Positions 1-6,197 of a stretch of DNA of 6,197 bases are shown piece by piece. The notes under the pieces were generated by a model. That model saw nothing but the letters and a program-made list of their open reading frames with translations, ran no database searches and was not told the DNA's origin. The stretch spans positions 1-6,197 of the forward strand of contig JAEWAG010000307.1 in the NCBI GenBank assembly GCA_023391775.1. Direction: 5' to 3'. The stretch is from Pseudomonadota bacterium. GTDB lineage: Bacteria; Pseudomonadota; Gammaproteobacteria; Xanthomonadales; Xanthomonadaceae. How positions within the stretch are numbered: the first letter of the stretch is position 1; each line of letters starts with the position of its first letter. The translations under genes were made by a program, and so were the position numbers.

Positions 1-1755
1 AAGGCCCACGCCTACGCCTGGGAGATCGCCGCCGACTACTCGCACCCGGTGGTGCGCTCGGCCAGCTTCATCCTCACCCCGGTGTGGAACAAGATCTACC
101 GCGGCGTGCTGGTCCACCACCTGGACCGGCTGAAGGAAGCCGCGCCCGGCCACGAAGTGGTCTACGTGCCCTGCCACCGCAGCCACATGGACTACCTGCT
201 GCTGTCGTACCTGCTGTACGAACGCGGAATCGTGCCGCCGCACATCGCCGCCGGCATCAACCTCAACCTGCCGGTGGTGGGCACCATCCTGCGCAAGGGT
301 GGCGCGTTCTTCATGCGCCGCAGCTTCCGCGGCAACCCGCTGTACTCGGCGGTGTTCACCGAATACGTGGCGCAGCTGGTGTCCGGCGGCTACTCGCTGG
401 AGTACTTCATCGAGGGCGGCCGCTCGCGTACCGGCCGGCTGCTGCAGCCCAAGGGCGGCATGATCGCCATGACCGTGCGCGCCTACCTGCGCCAGCCCAC
501 CCGCCCGGTGCTGTTCCAGCCGGTGTACATCGGCTACGAGAAGCTGATGGAGGGCAACAGCTACCTGGACGAGCTGTCGGGCAAGCCCAAGGAGAAGGAG
601 TCGATCTGGTCGCTGCTGTGGGGCCTCCCCAAGGTGCTGCGGCAGACCTTCGGCCAGGTGGTGGTGAACTTCGGCGAGCCGATCCGCCTGTCCGACATGC
701 TTGCCGAGCGCGCCCCCGGCTGGGACGGCCGGCCGCTGCAGGAGGACGAGAAGCCCTCGTGGCTGGCCGACACGGTCGATGCGCTGGCGCAGAAGATCCA
801 AGTGCACGTCAACGGCGCCGCCGACGTCAACCCGATCAACTTCCTGGCCCTGGCCCTGCTGTCCACGCCCAAGCACGCCATGGGCGAGCGCGACCTGCTG
901 GCCCAGATCCGCCTGGCCAAGACCCTGCTGGAAGAGCTGCCCTACTCCGACCGCGCCACGGTCACCCCGCATACGCCGGAGGAGATCATCGCCCACGGCG
1001 AGGAGATCGGCGTGCTGCGCCGGATCCCGCACCCTCTGGGCGACGTGCTCAGCGTCGACGGCGACACCGCGGTGCTGCTGTCGTACTTCCGCAACAACGT
1101 GGTGCACCTGTTCACCGCCTCGTCGTGGATCGCCTGCTGCTTCCAGCACAACCGGCGCATGAGCCGGCGCACCCTGGTGCGGCTGGGGCGCACGCTGTAC
1201 CCGTTCCTGCAGGCCGAGCTGTTCCTGCCGTGGACCGACGACGCGTTCGCCGAGCGGGTCGACCGCATCGCCGACCTGTTCGTGCGCGAGGGCCTGCTGC
1301 AGCAGGTCAACGACGATGACGGCGGCGTCCTGCAGCGCAACCAGGGCCAGAGCGACGAGGTGTTCCGCCTGCGCGCGATCGGCCACACCCTGCAGCAGGC
1401 CTTCGAGCGCTATTACATCGCCATCTCGGTGCTGGTGAAGAACGGCCCGGGCACGCTTGGCGCGGCCGAGCTGGAAAGCCTGTGCCAGCTGGCCGCGCAG
1501 CGGCTGAGCCTGCTCTACGCGCCGGCGGCGCCGGAGTTCTTCGACCGGAGCCTGTTCCGCGGCTTCATCCAGAAGCTGCGCGAGATGCGCGTGGTCTGGC
1601 CGGACCAGAACAGCAAGCTGCTGTTCGACGAGCGCCTGGACGTGTGGGCCAAGGACGCCAAGCTGATCCTCGGCCGCGAACTGCGCCACACCATCGAGCG
1701 CGTGAGCCCGGAGGCCGCCCGCCCGGCGGTGCAGGAACAGCCGCCGGCGGACTGA
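1..1755 (+). CDS. plsB: Glycerol-3-phosphate 1-O-acyltransferase PlsB (3' part; start outside window)
   Basis: PlsB catalyses the first step of phospholipid synthesis at the inner membrane, moving an acyl chain from acyl-ACP or acyl-CoA to the sn-1 position of glycerol-3-phosphate to give lysophosphatidate. The frame is open from base 1, giving 584 residues before the TGA at 1753-1755. All four acyltransferase blocks are visible: HRSHMD (the H-X4-D catalytic motif) at 175-192, GAFFMRRSF from 301, FIEGGRSRTGR from 406 and the PVYIGYE block from 520. The KEKES and VNFGEPIRL stretches also match the long proteobacterial PlsB type rather than short PlsC/PlsY. By comparison with the roughly 800-residue E. 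coli enzyme, some 250-300 N-terminal residues are missing to the left. A GTG at 49 is internal, because homologous sequence continues upstream of it. All key residues are intact, so the gene looks functional. It converges on the next gene with 25 bases between the stops. The family call is certain; regulation cannot be judged because the promoter is outside. Confidence 0.96.
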   Translation, partial: KAHAYAWEIAADYSHPVVRSASFILTPVWNKIYRGVLVHHLDRLKEAAPGHEVVYVPCHRSHMDYLLLSYLLYERGIVPPHIAAGINLNLPVVGTILRKGGAFFMRRSFRGNPLYSAVFTEYVAQLVSGGYSLEYFIEGGRSRTGRLLQPKGGMIAMTVRAYLRQPTRPVLFQPVYIGYEKLMEGNSYLDELSGKPKEKESIWSLLWGLPKVLRQTFGQVVVNFGEPIRLSDMLAERAPGWDGRPLQEDEKPSWLADTVDALAQKIQVHVNGAADVNPINFLALALLSTPKHAMGERDLLAQIRLAKTLLEELPYSDRATVTPHTPEEIIAHGEEIGVLRRIPHPLGDVLSVDGDTAVLLSYFRNNVVHLFTASSWIACCFQHNRRMSRRTLVRLGRTLYPFLQAELFLPWTDDAFAERVDRIADLFVREGLLQQVNDDDGGVLQRNQGQSDEVFRLRAIGHTLQQAFERYYIAISVLVKNGPGTLGAAELESLCQLAAQRLSLLYAPAAPEFFDRSLFRGFIQKLREMRVVWPDQNSKLLFDERLDVWAKDAKLILGRELRHTIERVSPEAARPAVQEQPPAD

Positions 1756-1764
1756 CGCCGGCGG
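1741..1764. terminator. Hairpin across the plsB stop codon (possible terminator)
   Basis: A perfect 9-bp inverted repeat, CCGCCGGCG (1741-1749) and CGCCGGCGG (1756-1764), encloses a 6-base loop that contains the plsB stop codon. The stem is entirely G/C. No T-run follows on either strand, so it is not a canonical intrinsic terminator. Its place at a convergent gene junction suggests a role in ending or stabilising one or both transcripts, but that is inference. Confidence 0.45.
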
Positions 1765-1771
1765 CATGCCA

Positions 1772-1794
1772 CCGGCTGCGTCAGCTGCAGCCGG
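1772..1794. terminator. Second hairpin at the convergent junction, across the minus-strand stop
   Basis: CCGGCTGC (1772-1779) pairs with GCAGCCGG (1787-1794) around a 7-base loop. The loop contains the stop codon of the minus-strand gene (TGA, read at 1783-1781). With the hairpin at 1741-1764, each convergent gene ends in its own stem-loop. There is no T-tract, so termination is only suggested. Confidence 0.4.
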
Positions 1795-3397
1795 TCACTT
1801 CCAGGGTCTCCACCACGACCTCGCTGTCCGCGCAGGCCAGCCGCTGCGGCATCAGCGATTCGGCCGACAGGCAGCCCAGGCCCAGGCCGGTGAAGTTGTA
1901 CTGCGTGGCCTTGATGCCCGCGCCGCGCGGGGTGCCGGGGCAACGCGCCTCGTAGCGCACCGAGATGCAGGACGAGTAGTGGTTGATCACCCGCGGCAGT
2001 GGCACCCCGGGGCGGTCGCCGACCAGCCGGTACGGTCGCTCCTTGCCGTCGCACTGCTTGGCGCCCAGACGGATCCCCCGTTTCAGGTCCCCCAGGTAGG
2101 CGGCCCACGCGTCCCGCTTCTCGCGTTCGGCCTGCTCGACGGCGAGGCGGCGCTGCTCGGCCTCGCGCTCGCGTGCCAGTCGCGCCTCCTCGTCCTTGCG
2201 CCTGCGTTCGGCGGCCGCCTGCTCCTGTGCCAGCCGCTGCTCTTCGGCCCGCTGCCGGGCCTCGCGCTCGCGCTGTGCCTGGGCCTGTTCGGCGATGCGC
2301 TGCTGCTCGGCCTCGGCGGCCGCCTCGCGCCCGGCGCGGACCTGGTCGAAACCGGCCTGGGTCGCGCGGGTGGCCAGCGTGTCCACCTGCGCATGCATGC
2401 CGATCTGGGCCGCCGCCTGCAGCGCGGCCGCGTTGTCGGCCAGCAGGCGCTGGCGGGTGCCCGCGTCCGTGGTCCGGGCCAGCTGCTGGTTGCGGTAGGC
2501 GATGCCCTCGGCCAGCTGCCGGGCCAGGGCCTCGCGCCCCGCCTGCTGCCGGGCGGCCTGTTGCTCGGCCTGGGCGCGCGCTTGTGCCTGCTCCCTTGCC
2601 TCCTGCTGGCGGCGGGTGGCTTCGGCCTGGGCATTGAGCTGGTCCAGGTAGGCCTGCTGCTGCATCTGCTGGTACTGCTGCTCGGCCAGCGCGGTGTTGA
2701 GCGTGCTCTGGAATTCCGGGCTGGCCGCAACCTCCAGCGCCGCGCCGGCGACCTCGCCGATCCCCACCACCACGGCCGCCGCGCCTTCCATGGTGGCCAT
2801 GAAGCCGCGCGCCAGGGCATTGCCGACCTTGCAGCCGACGGTGGAGCCCTTGCCCAGCGAGCGCTGCAGCTCGGCCTCCAGCTCGCTGGCGCGCGTGGCG
2901 AAGGCGGGGTCGTCCCTGCGCAGCTCCAGCAGGAGGTACTTGAGGTTGGCGGCCATGGCCGCGTCGAGGTTGTCGCTGGAGCCCTTCATGGGCGCCGGCG
3001 TCTCGATGGTCATGCGGCTGACCTCGCGCTCGCCGTCGAGGAAGCGGTAGGTCATCGCCAGCGAGCCGGGCGTGATCTTGCATCCGGTTTCGGCGTTGAT
3101 GGTGCCGCTGGCGATCTCGCGCGCGATCTGCAGGCGCAGCCGCGGGGCCTCCTCGCGCTGGAAGTAGTTGGAACCGCGCAGGGTTGCGCGCATGTCGCCC
3201 AGGAACTCGAGCCAGGATTCACCCGCGCCGCCGTCGTACTCGACCACGCCCAGGCGGTAGGGCAGGAACGGCTCGTCGGCGCGCGCGGCCGCCAGCCATT
3301 CCGGGTCCGGCTGGTAGCGCCCGGCCATCGCCAGGGCTGGCGCCCACATCAGGACGGCGGTGGCCACGCACAGCAGGATGCGCCGGCGCCCGCTCAC
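1781..3397 (-). CDS. Exported coiled-coil protein with cysteine-rich C-terminus, function unknown
   Basis: This 538-residue protein is not one I can name. The chosen GTG start at 3397 overlaps the upstream lipoprotein stop (GTGA) and gives a good Sec signal peptide: SGRRR, a hydrophobic core, then ALAMA with cleavage likely after residue 25. The ATG at 3349 would destroy this signal. Residues 29-180 look like an alpha/beta domain with strands such as YRLGVVEYD and LRLQIARE and a helix near 151-180. Residues 199-225 are hydrophobic and Gly/Ala-rich. Residues about 237-300 and 357-432 are Ala/Gln/Glu/Arg-rich, strongly predicted coiled coil by eye and TolA-like in composition. The last 90 residues hold six cysteines (449, 477, 486, 509, 522, 537), plus C106 and C189 earlier, which suggests disulfides in an oxidising compartment. 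A periplasmic or outer-membrane-associated location is inferred. It is the second gene of an operon with the lipoprotein and is probably translationally coupled to it. The reading frame also stays open further upstream, but that part is antisense-like shadow over the lipoprotein gene. Confidence 0.82.
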   Translation of the reverse strand: MSGRRRILLCVATAVLMWAPALAMAGRYQPDPEWLAAARADEPFLPYRLGVVEYDGGAGESWLEFLGDMRATLRGSNYFQREEAPRLRLQIAREIASGTINAETGCKITPGSLAMTYRFLDGEREVSRMTIETPAPMKGSSDNLDAAMAANLKYLLLELRRDDPAFATRASELEAELQRSLGKGSTVGCKVGNALARGFMATMEGAAAVVVGIGEVAGAALEVAASPEFQSTLNTALAEQQYQQMQQQAYLDQLNAQAEATRRQQEAREQAQARAQAEQQAARQQAGREALARQLAEGIAYRNQQLARTTDAGTRQRLLADNAAALQAAAQIGMHAQVDTLATRATQAGFDQVRAGREAAAEAEQQRIAEQAQAQREREARQRAEEQRLAQEQAAAERRRKDEEARLAREREAEQRRLAVEQAEREKRDAWAAYLGDLKRGIRLGAKQCDGKERPYRLVGDRPGVPLPRVINHYSSCISVRYEARCPGTPRGAGIKATQYNFTGLGLGCLSAESLMPQRLACADSEVVVETLEVTGCS

Positions 3398-3975
3398 TCG
3401 AACGAGCCCTGCTCGATCCACAGGCGGAAGACGCTCTCGTGCGCGTTTAGCCGGGCCTTGTTGCGGGCGCTGCTGGCGCCGCTGAGGGTGGAGGACAGCG
3501 AGATTAGCCCCTTCGCCTCCTCCCAGTTGGAAGGCACGGCGATGGCATGGACCTGCGCATCTTCGGCCCATAGCTCGTAGTGGAATTGGGCACGGTAGTC
3601 GAACATCGCCGGCACCACCCCGAGGGTGAACAGCACGACGTTGACGCCGAGCGCGCCCTTCCACTCGCCGGTCACCTCCTCCGCCTTGTCCTCCACGATC
3701 CGGATCCGGAAGTCGCTGGCGCCGGCTTGCACCGGCTGGAAGCCGTGGACCGCAAGCAGTTTGCCGGCCTCTGCCACGCGCGCCTGGCGCAGGGCCTCCA
3801 GCTCGGCGGCACTGGTGTCCTCGTCCGCCGCGACCGCGTATTCCACCAGCACCGTGGCCCCGCGGGCATCGAACCCGGAGGTGTCGGCCAGGCCCAGCGC
3901 CGGATCCGACGCGCAGCCGGAAAGCCACAGGCAGAGCAAGGCCGGGACGATCCCGGCTTTCATCAGAAAATGCAT
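3394..3975 (-). CDS. Outer-membrane-type lipoprotein, function unknown
   Basis: This gene encodes 193 residues. The N-terminus MHFLMKAG, a hydrophobic core and the lipobox LSGC (residues 18-21) form a type II signal peptide; Cys21 (codon 3915-3913) would be lipidated. Ala follows the cysteine, with no Asp at +2, so Lol sorting to the outer membrane is expected. The body has a helix around 55-78, a strand DFRIRIV (88-94), a hydrophobic stretch GVNVVLFTLGVVPAMF (100-115), a strand AQFHYELW (119-126) and a C-terminal helix. The start at 3975 is chosen because AGGGGG lies 5 bases upstream. An in-frame ATG at 3963 would give a more typical MKAG start but has no Shine-Dalgarno at proper spacing; the ATG at 4002 lacks one too. 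It is the first gene of the operon, and its stop overlaps the next start. The strand-hydrophobic-strand pattern is common among small proteobacterial lipoproteins, but I cannot name a family. Confidence 0.83.
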   Translation of the reverse strand: MHFLMKAGIVPALLCLWLSGCASDPALGLADTSGFDARGATVLVEYAVAADEDTSAAELEALRQARVAEAGKLLAVHGFQPVQAGASDFRIRIVEDKAEEVTGEWKGALGVNVVLFTLGVVPAMFDYRAQFHYELWAEDAQVHAIAVPSNWEEAKGLISLSSTLSGASSARNKARLNAHESVFRLWIEQGSFE

Positions 3976-3980
3976 GTTTT

Positions 3981-3987
3981 CCCCCTG
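3981..3987 (-). promoter_or_regulatory. Shine-Dalgarno deciding the lipoprotein start
   Basis: Read on the minus strand, CAGGGGG is followed by the 5-base spacer AAAAC and then ATG at 3975. It is the only good purine-rich site near the three candidate ATGs (4002, 3975, 3963), and it selects 3975. The A/T-rich patch around it (TTTTAC, AAAAC, ATTTTC) is unlike the surrounding GC-rich DNA, as is common for accessible initiation regions. Confidence 0.7.
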
Positions 3988-4046
3988 TAAAACGACTCTC
4001 ATGTCGCCGGCGAGGCCCCCCGCCCCCCGGTGCCGGCATCCCTGCC

Positions 4047-4080
4047 CCACCTGCGCGGGCCTCGAGGGCCCGGCAGGTGG
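4047..4080 (-). terminator. Long GC hairpin downstream of the autotransporter gene
   Basis: CCACCTGC (4047-4054) pairs with GCAGGTGG (4073-4080), and CGGGCC (4056-4061) pairs with GGCCCG (4067-4072). Together they make a 14-bp stem with a single bulged base (4055) and a 5-base loop. It begins about 50 bases after the autotransporter stop, a sensible terminator position. No U-tract follows on either strand, so it may act as a Rho-assisted or 3'-stabilising structure. It could equally lie in the leader of the next operon. Confidence 0.55.
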
Positions 4081-4129
4081 TACGGCATCACCGCGATCCT
4101 TGCGGCGACGCCGTGCGTACTTCCCTGTC

Positions 4130-6197
4130 CTACCAGCTCCAGCGCAGGCCGACGCGGCCGTTGAACCCGTCGCTGCCTCCGCCGAAGTCGGTTCCTGCCC
4201 GGAGGAACAGCTGCGCGTTGCCGGCCATCAGGGTCAGCGACGCTTCGGCACGGCCGTAGTTGTCGTGCGGGGTATCGACCGCCGCATGGCCCTCGCCGTT
4301 CAGCCACAGCACGGTGCGGTTGTCGCCCTTGCGCTCGTCCACCGCATACACGCCCAGGCTCGGCACCAGGGTCGCGCCGCTGACCTCGCCGCTGCCGCCA
4401 AGGCGCACGCCCACCCGGGTCTGCAGGCTGGTGGCCGTGTCGAACTCCGCCTCCACCAGCGCCGACTCGAAGTCATCCACGCGGGTGCGGACCCAGCTGG
4501 CGCCGGCCACCGGCTCCAGCCACAGGCGCTCGCCGAAGCGCAGGCCGGCATCGATGCGGGCGCCGTAGGACGCGCCTTCGATGCGGCCGCCAAGCTCGGC
4601 CTGGCTGGTACGCAGCTCGCCCTTGAAGTGGTCGAGCTTGGCCAGGCCGTGGACGAAGAAGCGGCCGCTGACATGGCTGCCATAGACGCCGAGGTTGGCG
4701 CCGTCCAGGTCGTAGCGGCCGCCGCCGTCGCCGGCGAAGCTCAGCTCGTAATTGGTATGGCCTGCGGTCACGCCGAACATCGACTGTTGCCCGTCCTCGC
4801 CCCAGATGCGGTCGTAGCCTGCCTGCACGCCGTTCCAGCTGCTGTCGGTGGACATGTCGCGCTCGACGGTGCCGCCACCGAGATCGAAGCGACCGCGGTT
4901 CTCGAAGTCCAGCCCGCCGGCATGGCCTTCCAGCCACACGCCGTTGCCGCTGCCCATGCCCATCGCGGCACCATCGCGCGCCGCCAGCATGCGTGCCGCC
5001 CAGGCGTCACCGGACTTGGCCCAGAAATCCTGGCCTGCCGCCGCCGCCTTGATCAGCTCGAACGAGGCGCTGCCGGGCAGGGCCTTGACCACGAAGCGGC
5101 CGGTTGCCGGGTCGAACTCCAGGTCGTAGGCCACCAGGCCGCCGCCGGCCAGGCCCAGGTCCATGGAGAATTCGCTGCCGGTCAGCGGCTGATCGGACTC
5201 GATGATCGAGATGCCTTCCAGGTCGAAGCCCGGGCCGCTGGAGGCGTCGTTGACCTGCAGCCGGGTGTTTCCTTCCACCTTGCCCAGGGCCAGGGTGTCG
5301 CTGCTGCCGGTGGCGAAATCCACGTCCACCCGGACCACGCTGTCGCTGCCGCCGACGAAGGTGGTGCCCGGCATTTCCAGGCGATCGCCACTGCGGCCGT
5401 TGGCCAGGTCCATGGTGCCTTCGTTGACGAAGGTGCCGAGGTTGGCGAGCGTGGTCGTGCCGACGGCCGTGGCGGCGAACAGGCCGGTGTTGACGAGGCG
5501 GTCGTTGCCGGCACCGAAGTCGCTGGTGCCGCTGGCCATCCAGGTACCGACGTTGTTGAACATGTCGTTGCCGTCGGTCAGGCGGATCGAGCCGATGATC
5601 GTGTTGCTGTAGTTGTTGACCGTCGCCGCGCCACCGCTGACCACCAGCGCATCACCGCCGGTGCCGATGATCTCGCCGTTGATGTCGATGGTGCTGCCAT
5701 CTAGCGAATGCAGGCGCACGCCGCCTTCGATGACGCTGCCGGTGCCCACCTCCAGCAGCACCGAACCGGCGGCCGCCGAGGCATCGATCGCCCAGGACTG
5801 GGCCGAGAACACCTCGCCGGTGGTGCGGATGGCGATATCGCCCGCTCCCGCCTCCGCCGCCACGGCCACCGCACCGGCGCCGGCCACGTCCACATCACCG
5901 GCCTCGATGGCCAGGCCGCCGGACTCGCTGTAGGCGTCGATGCCGTGCGCTTCCGTGCCGGCGGTGGTGACGCGCGTGGCCTTGATGCCCAGGTCACCCG
6001 CGGCGTCGGCCAGGATGCCGGTGGCCGCGTTGCCGCCGGTGGACACGGTGCCGGCTTCCAGCTGCAGGTCGGCGCCGCTCCACGCGGCGATCGCCTGCGC
6101 GTCGTTGCCGGTGGTCTGCACCGAGCCGGCCACGATCCGCACGTCGCCGGTCCCGGCCGCGTAGATACCGTAGGCGCCCGCGCCGGCGGTCCGCACG
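4130..6197 (-). CDS. Autotransporter with C-terminal outer-membrane beta-barrel (5' part outside window)
   Basis: This is the C-terminal part of a type Va secretion protein: the barrel inserts in the outer membrane and carries the passenger to the cell surface. The 688 residues visible run to a TAG at 4132-4130. In order they are: six tandem repeats of 25-27 residues (1-154); a beta-helix-like section with two GND motifs (about 205-240); an autochaperone/pertactin-like section (about 270-375, DNA about 5075-5389) with SGDRLEMPG, GSSDTLALG and GNTRLQVN; an Ala-rich helical linker (376-409); and a barrel from about residue 416 (GVWLEGHAGG, DNA 4951) with alternating aromatic strands, ending GLRWSW with a terminal aromatic as expected for BAM recognition. 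No cysteine occurs in the visible part, typical of autotransporters. The signal peptide and remaining passenger lie right of the window; the GTG at 6196 is an internal codon. No protease or lipase catalytic motif is visible, so adhesin or structural passenger is the default inference. It is a separate unit from the lipoprotein operon, given the gap and hairpin. Confidence 0.93.
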   Translation of the reverse strand, partial: VRTAGAGAYGIYAAGTGDVRIVAGSVQTTGNDAQAIAAWSGADLQLEAGTVSTGGNAATGILADAAGDLGIKATRVTTAGTEAHGIDAYSESGGLAIEAGDVDVAGAGAVAVAAEAGAGDIAIRTTGEVFSAQSWAIDASAAAGSVLLEVGTGSVIEGGVRLHSLDGSTIDINGEIIGTGGDALVVSGGAATVNNYSNTIIGSIRLTDGNDMFNNVGTWMASGTSDFGAGNDRLVNTGLFAATAVGTTTLANLGTFVNEGTMDLANGRSGDRLEMPGTTFVGGSDSVVRVDVDFATGSSDTLALGKVEGNTRLQVNDASSGPGFDLEGISIIESDQPLTGSEFSMDLGLAGGGLVAYDLEFDPATGRFVVKALPGSASFELIKAAAAGQDFWAKSGDAWAARMLAARDGAAMGMGSGNGVWLEGHAGGLDFENRGRFDLGGGTVERDMSTDSSWNGVQAGYDRIWGEDGQQSMFGVTAGHTNYELSFAGDGGGRYDLDGANLGVYGSHVSGRFFVHGLAKLDHFKGELRTSQAELGGRIEGASYGARIDAGLRFGERLWLEPVAGASWVRTRVDDFESALVEAEFDTATSLQTRVGVRLGGSGEVSGATLVPSLGVYAVDERKGDNRTVLWLNGEGHAAVDTPHDNYGRAEASLTLMAGNAQLFLRAGTDFGGGSDGFNGRVGLRWSW
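5477..5584 (-). repeat. Two GND-motif repeats in the autotransporter passenger
   Basis: DGNDMFNNVGTW and AGNDRLVNTGLF lie 21 residues apart (residues 205-240 of the visible protein), each of the form GND-x-[FL]-x-N-x-G. Such units are frequent in passenger beta-helices just before the autochaperone section. They are not the GGxGxD nonapeptides of RTX calcium-binding proteins. Confidence 0.6.
5735..6196 (-). repeat. Six tandem passenger repeats of 25-27 codons
   Basis: Within the autotransporter, successive units begin VRTAGAGAYGI (6196-6122), VQTTGNDAQAI (6121-6047), VSTGGNAATGI (6046-5972), VTTAGTEAHGI (5971-5894), VDVAGAGAVAV (5893-5813) and VFSAQSWAI (5812-5735). The consensus is V-x-T-x-G-x-x-A-x-G-I-x-A, then three to four residues, G-D-[IL]-x-I-x-A-G. 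Regular short strands with Gly turns fit rungs of a right-handed beta-helix. The last two units are the most degenerate, and the array probably continues beyond the window edge. Confidence 0.8.

Larger units (their letters stand above)
3976..4129. other. Intergenic region between autotransporter and lipoprotein operon
   Basis: This 154-base gap separates the autotransporter stop from the lipoprotein start, both on the minus strand. It should hold the end of the autotransporter transcript and the promoter of the lipoprotein operon. I see a long hairpin (4047-4080), an 8-base palindrome TGCCGGCA (4031-4038), two adjacent six-G runs on the minus strand (4016-4028) and the Shine-Dalgarno at 3981-3987. 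No convincing sigma-70 -35/-10 pair was found. No small ORF here is supported. Confidence 0.6.

Noticed and set aside
1515..3083. A 522-codon minus-strand frame overlapping both the coiled-coil gene and the plsB 3' end
   Set aside because: Its product is Gly/Arg/Ala-rich with no domain, and it overlaps two well-supported genes.
1766..3580. A 604-codon open frame on the plus strand opposite the coiled-coil gene
   Set aside because: It is antisense to a gene with a signal peptide and coherent domains. Its product is Leu/Gly/Ala/Arg-rich low-complexity sequence, and such long shadows are expected at this GC content.
3398..4039. Upstream extension of the coiled-coil gene's open frame to 4039
   Set aside because: The extension overlaps the lipoprotein gene completely and would bury the clear signal peptide that starts at the GTG at 3397.
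3988..4046. A sigma-70 promoter for the lipoprotein operon, using TTTTAC as -10
   Set aside because: No -35 element at suitable spacing, and the hexamer lies directly on the Shine-Dalgarno, too close to the start codon.
5477..5584. RTX-type calcium-binding repeats suggested by GND motifs
   Set aside because: The GGxGxDxUx nonapeptide periodicity is absent; only two units are seen, 21 residues apart, in an autotransporter context rather than a type I secreted protein.
3626..5704. A 692-codon plus-strand open frame opposite the lipoprotein and autotransporter
   Set aside because: It runs across two real minus-strand genes and an intergenic region, has biased composition and no recognisable domain; it is a GC-driven shadow.

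Overview
This is a GC-rich window with strong G/C third-position bias. It looks like chromosomal DNA from a gammaproteobacterium, most plausibly the Xanthomonadaceae/Lysobacteraceae group (Lysobacter, Luteimonas, Pseudoxanthomonas, Stenotrophomonas). That placement is inferred from base composition, the long PlsB-type acyltransferase and the envelope genes; no taxonomic marker is present.

Layout. (1) Positions 1-1755 (+) hold the C-terminal two thirds of plsB, the inner-membrane glycerol-3-phosphate acyltransferase, with all four acyltransferase motif blocks; its start lies left of the window. (2) plsB converges on a two-gene minus-strand operon. The promoter-proximal gene (3394-3975) encodes a 193-residue outer-membrane-type lipoprotein. 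The distal gene (1781-3397) overlaps it by 4 bases (GTGA) and encodes a 538-residue exported protein with an N-terminal alpha/beta-like region, a Gly/Ala-rich hydrophobic stretch, long charged/Gln-rich coiled coil and a six-cysteine C-terminus. I recognise neither as a named family. (3) A 154-base gap (3976-4129) carries a long GC hairpin, G-runs and the lipoprotein's Shine-Dalgarno. (4) From 4130 to the right edge (-) is the C-terminal part of a type V autotransporter: about six 25-27-residue passenger repeats, GND-type repeats, an autochaperone-like section, a helical linker and a 12-strand-type outer-membrane beta-barrel. Its signal peptide and passenger N-terminus lie beyond the window.

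Functionally everything concerns the envelope: phospholipid synthesis, an uncharacterised lipoprotein plus secreted coiled-coil pair, and a surface autotransporter. Only the lipoprotein/coiled-coil pair is clearly co-expressed. No tRNA, rRNA, CRISPR, insertion sequence or phage gene was seen. The most interesting unexplained item is the translationally coupled pair.
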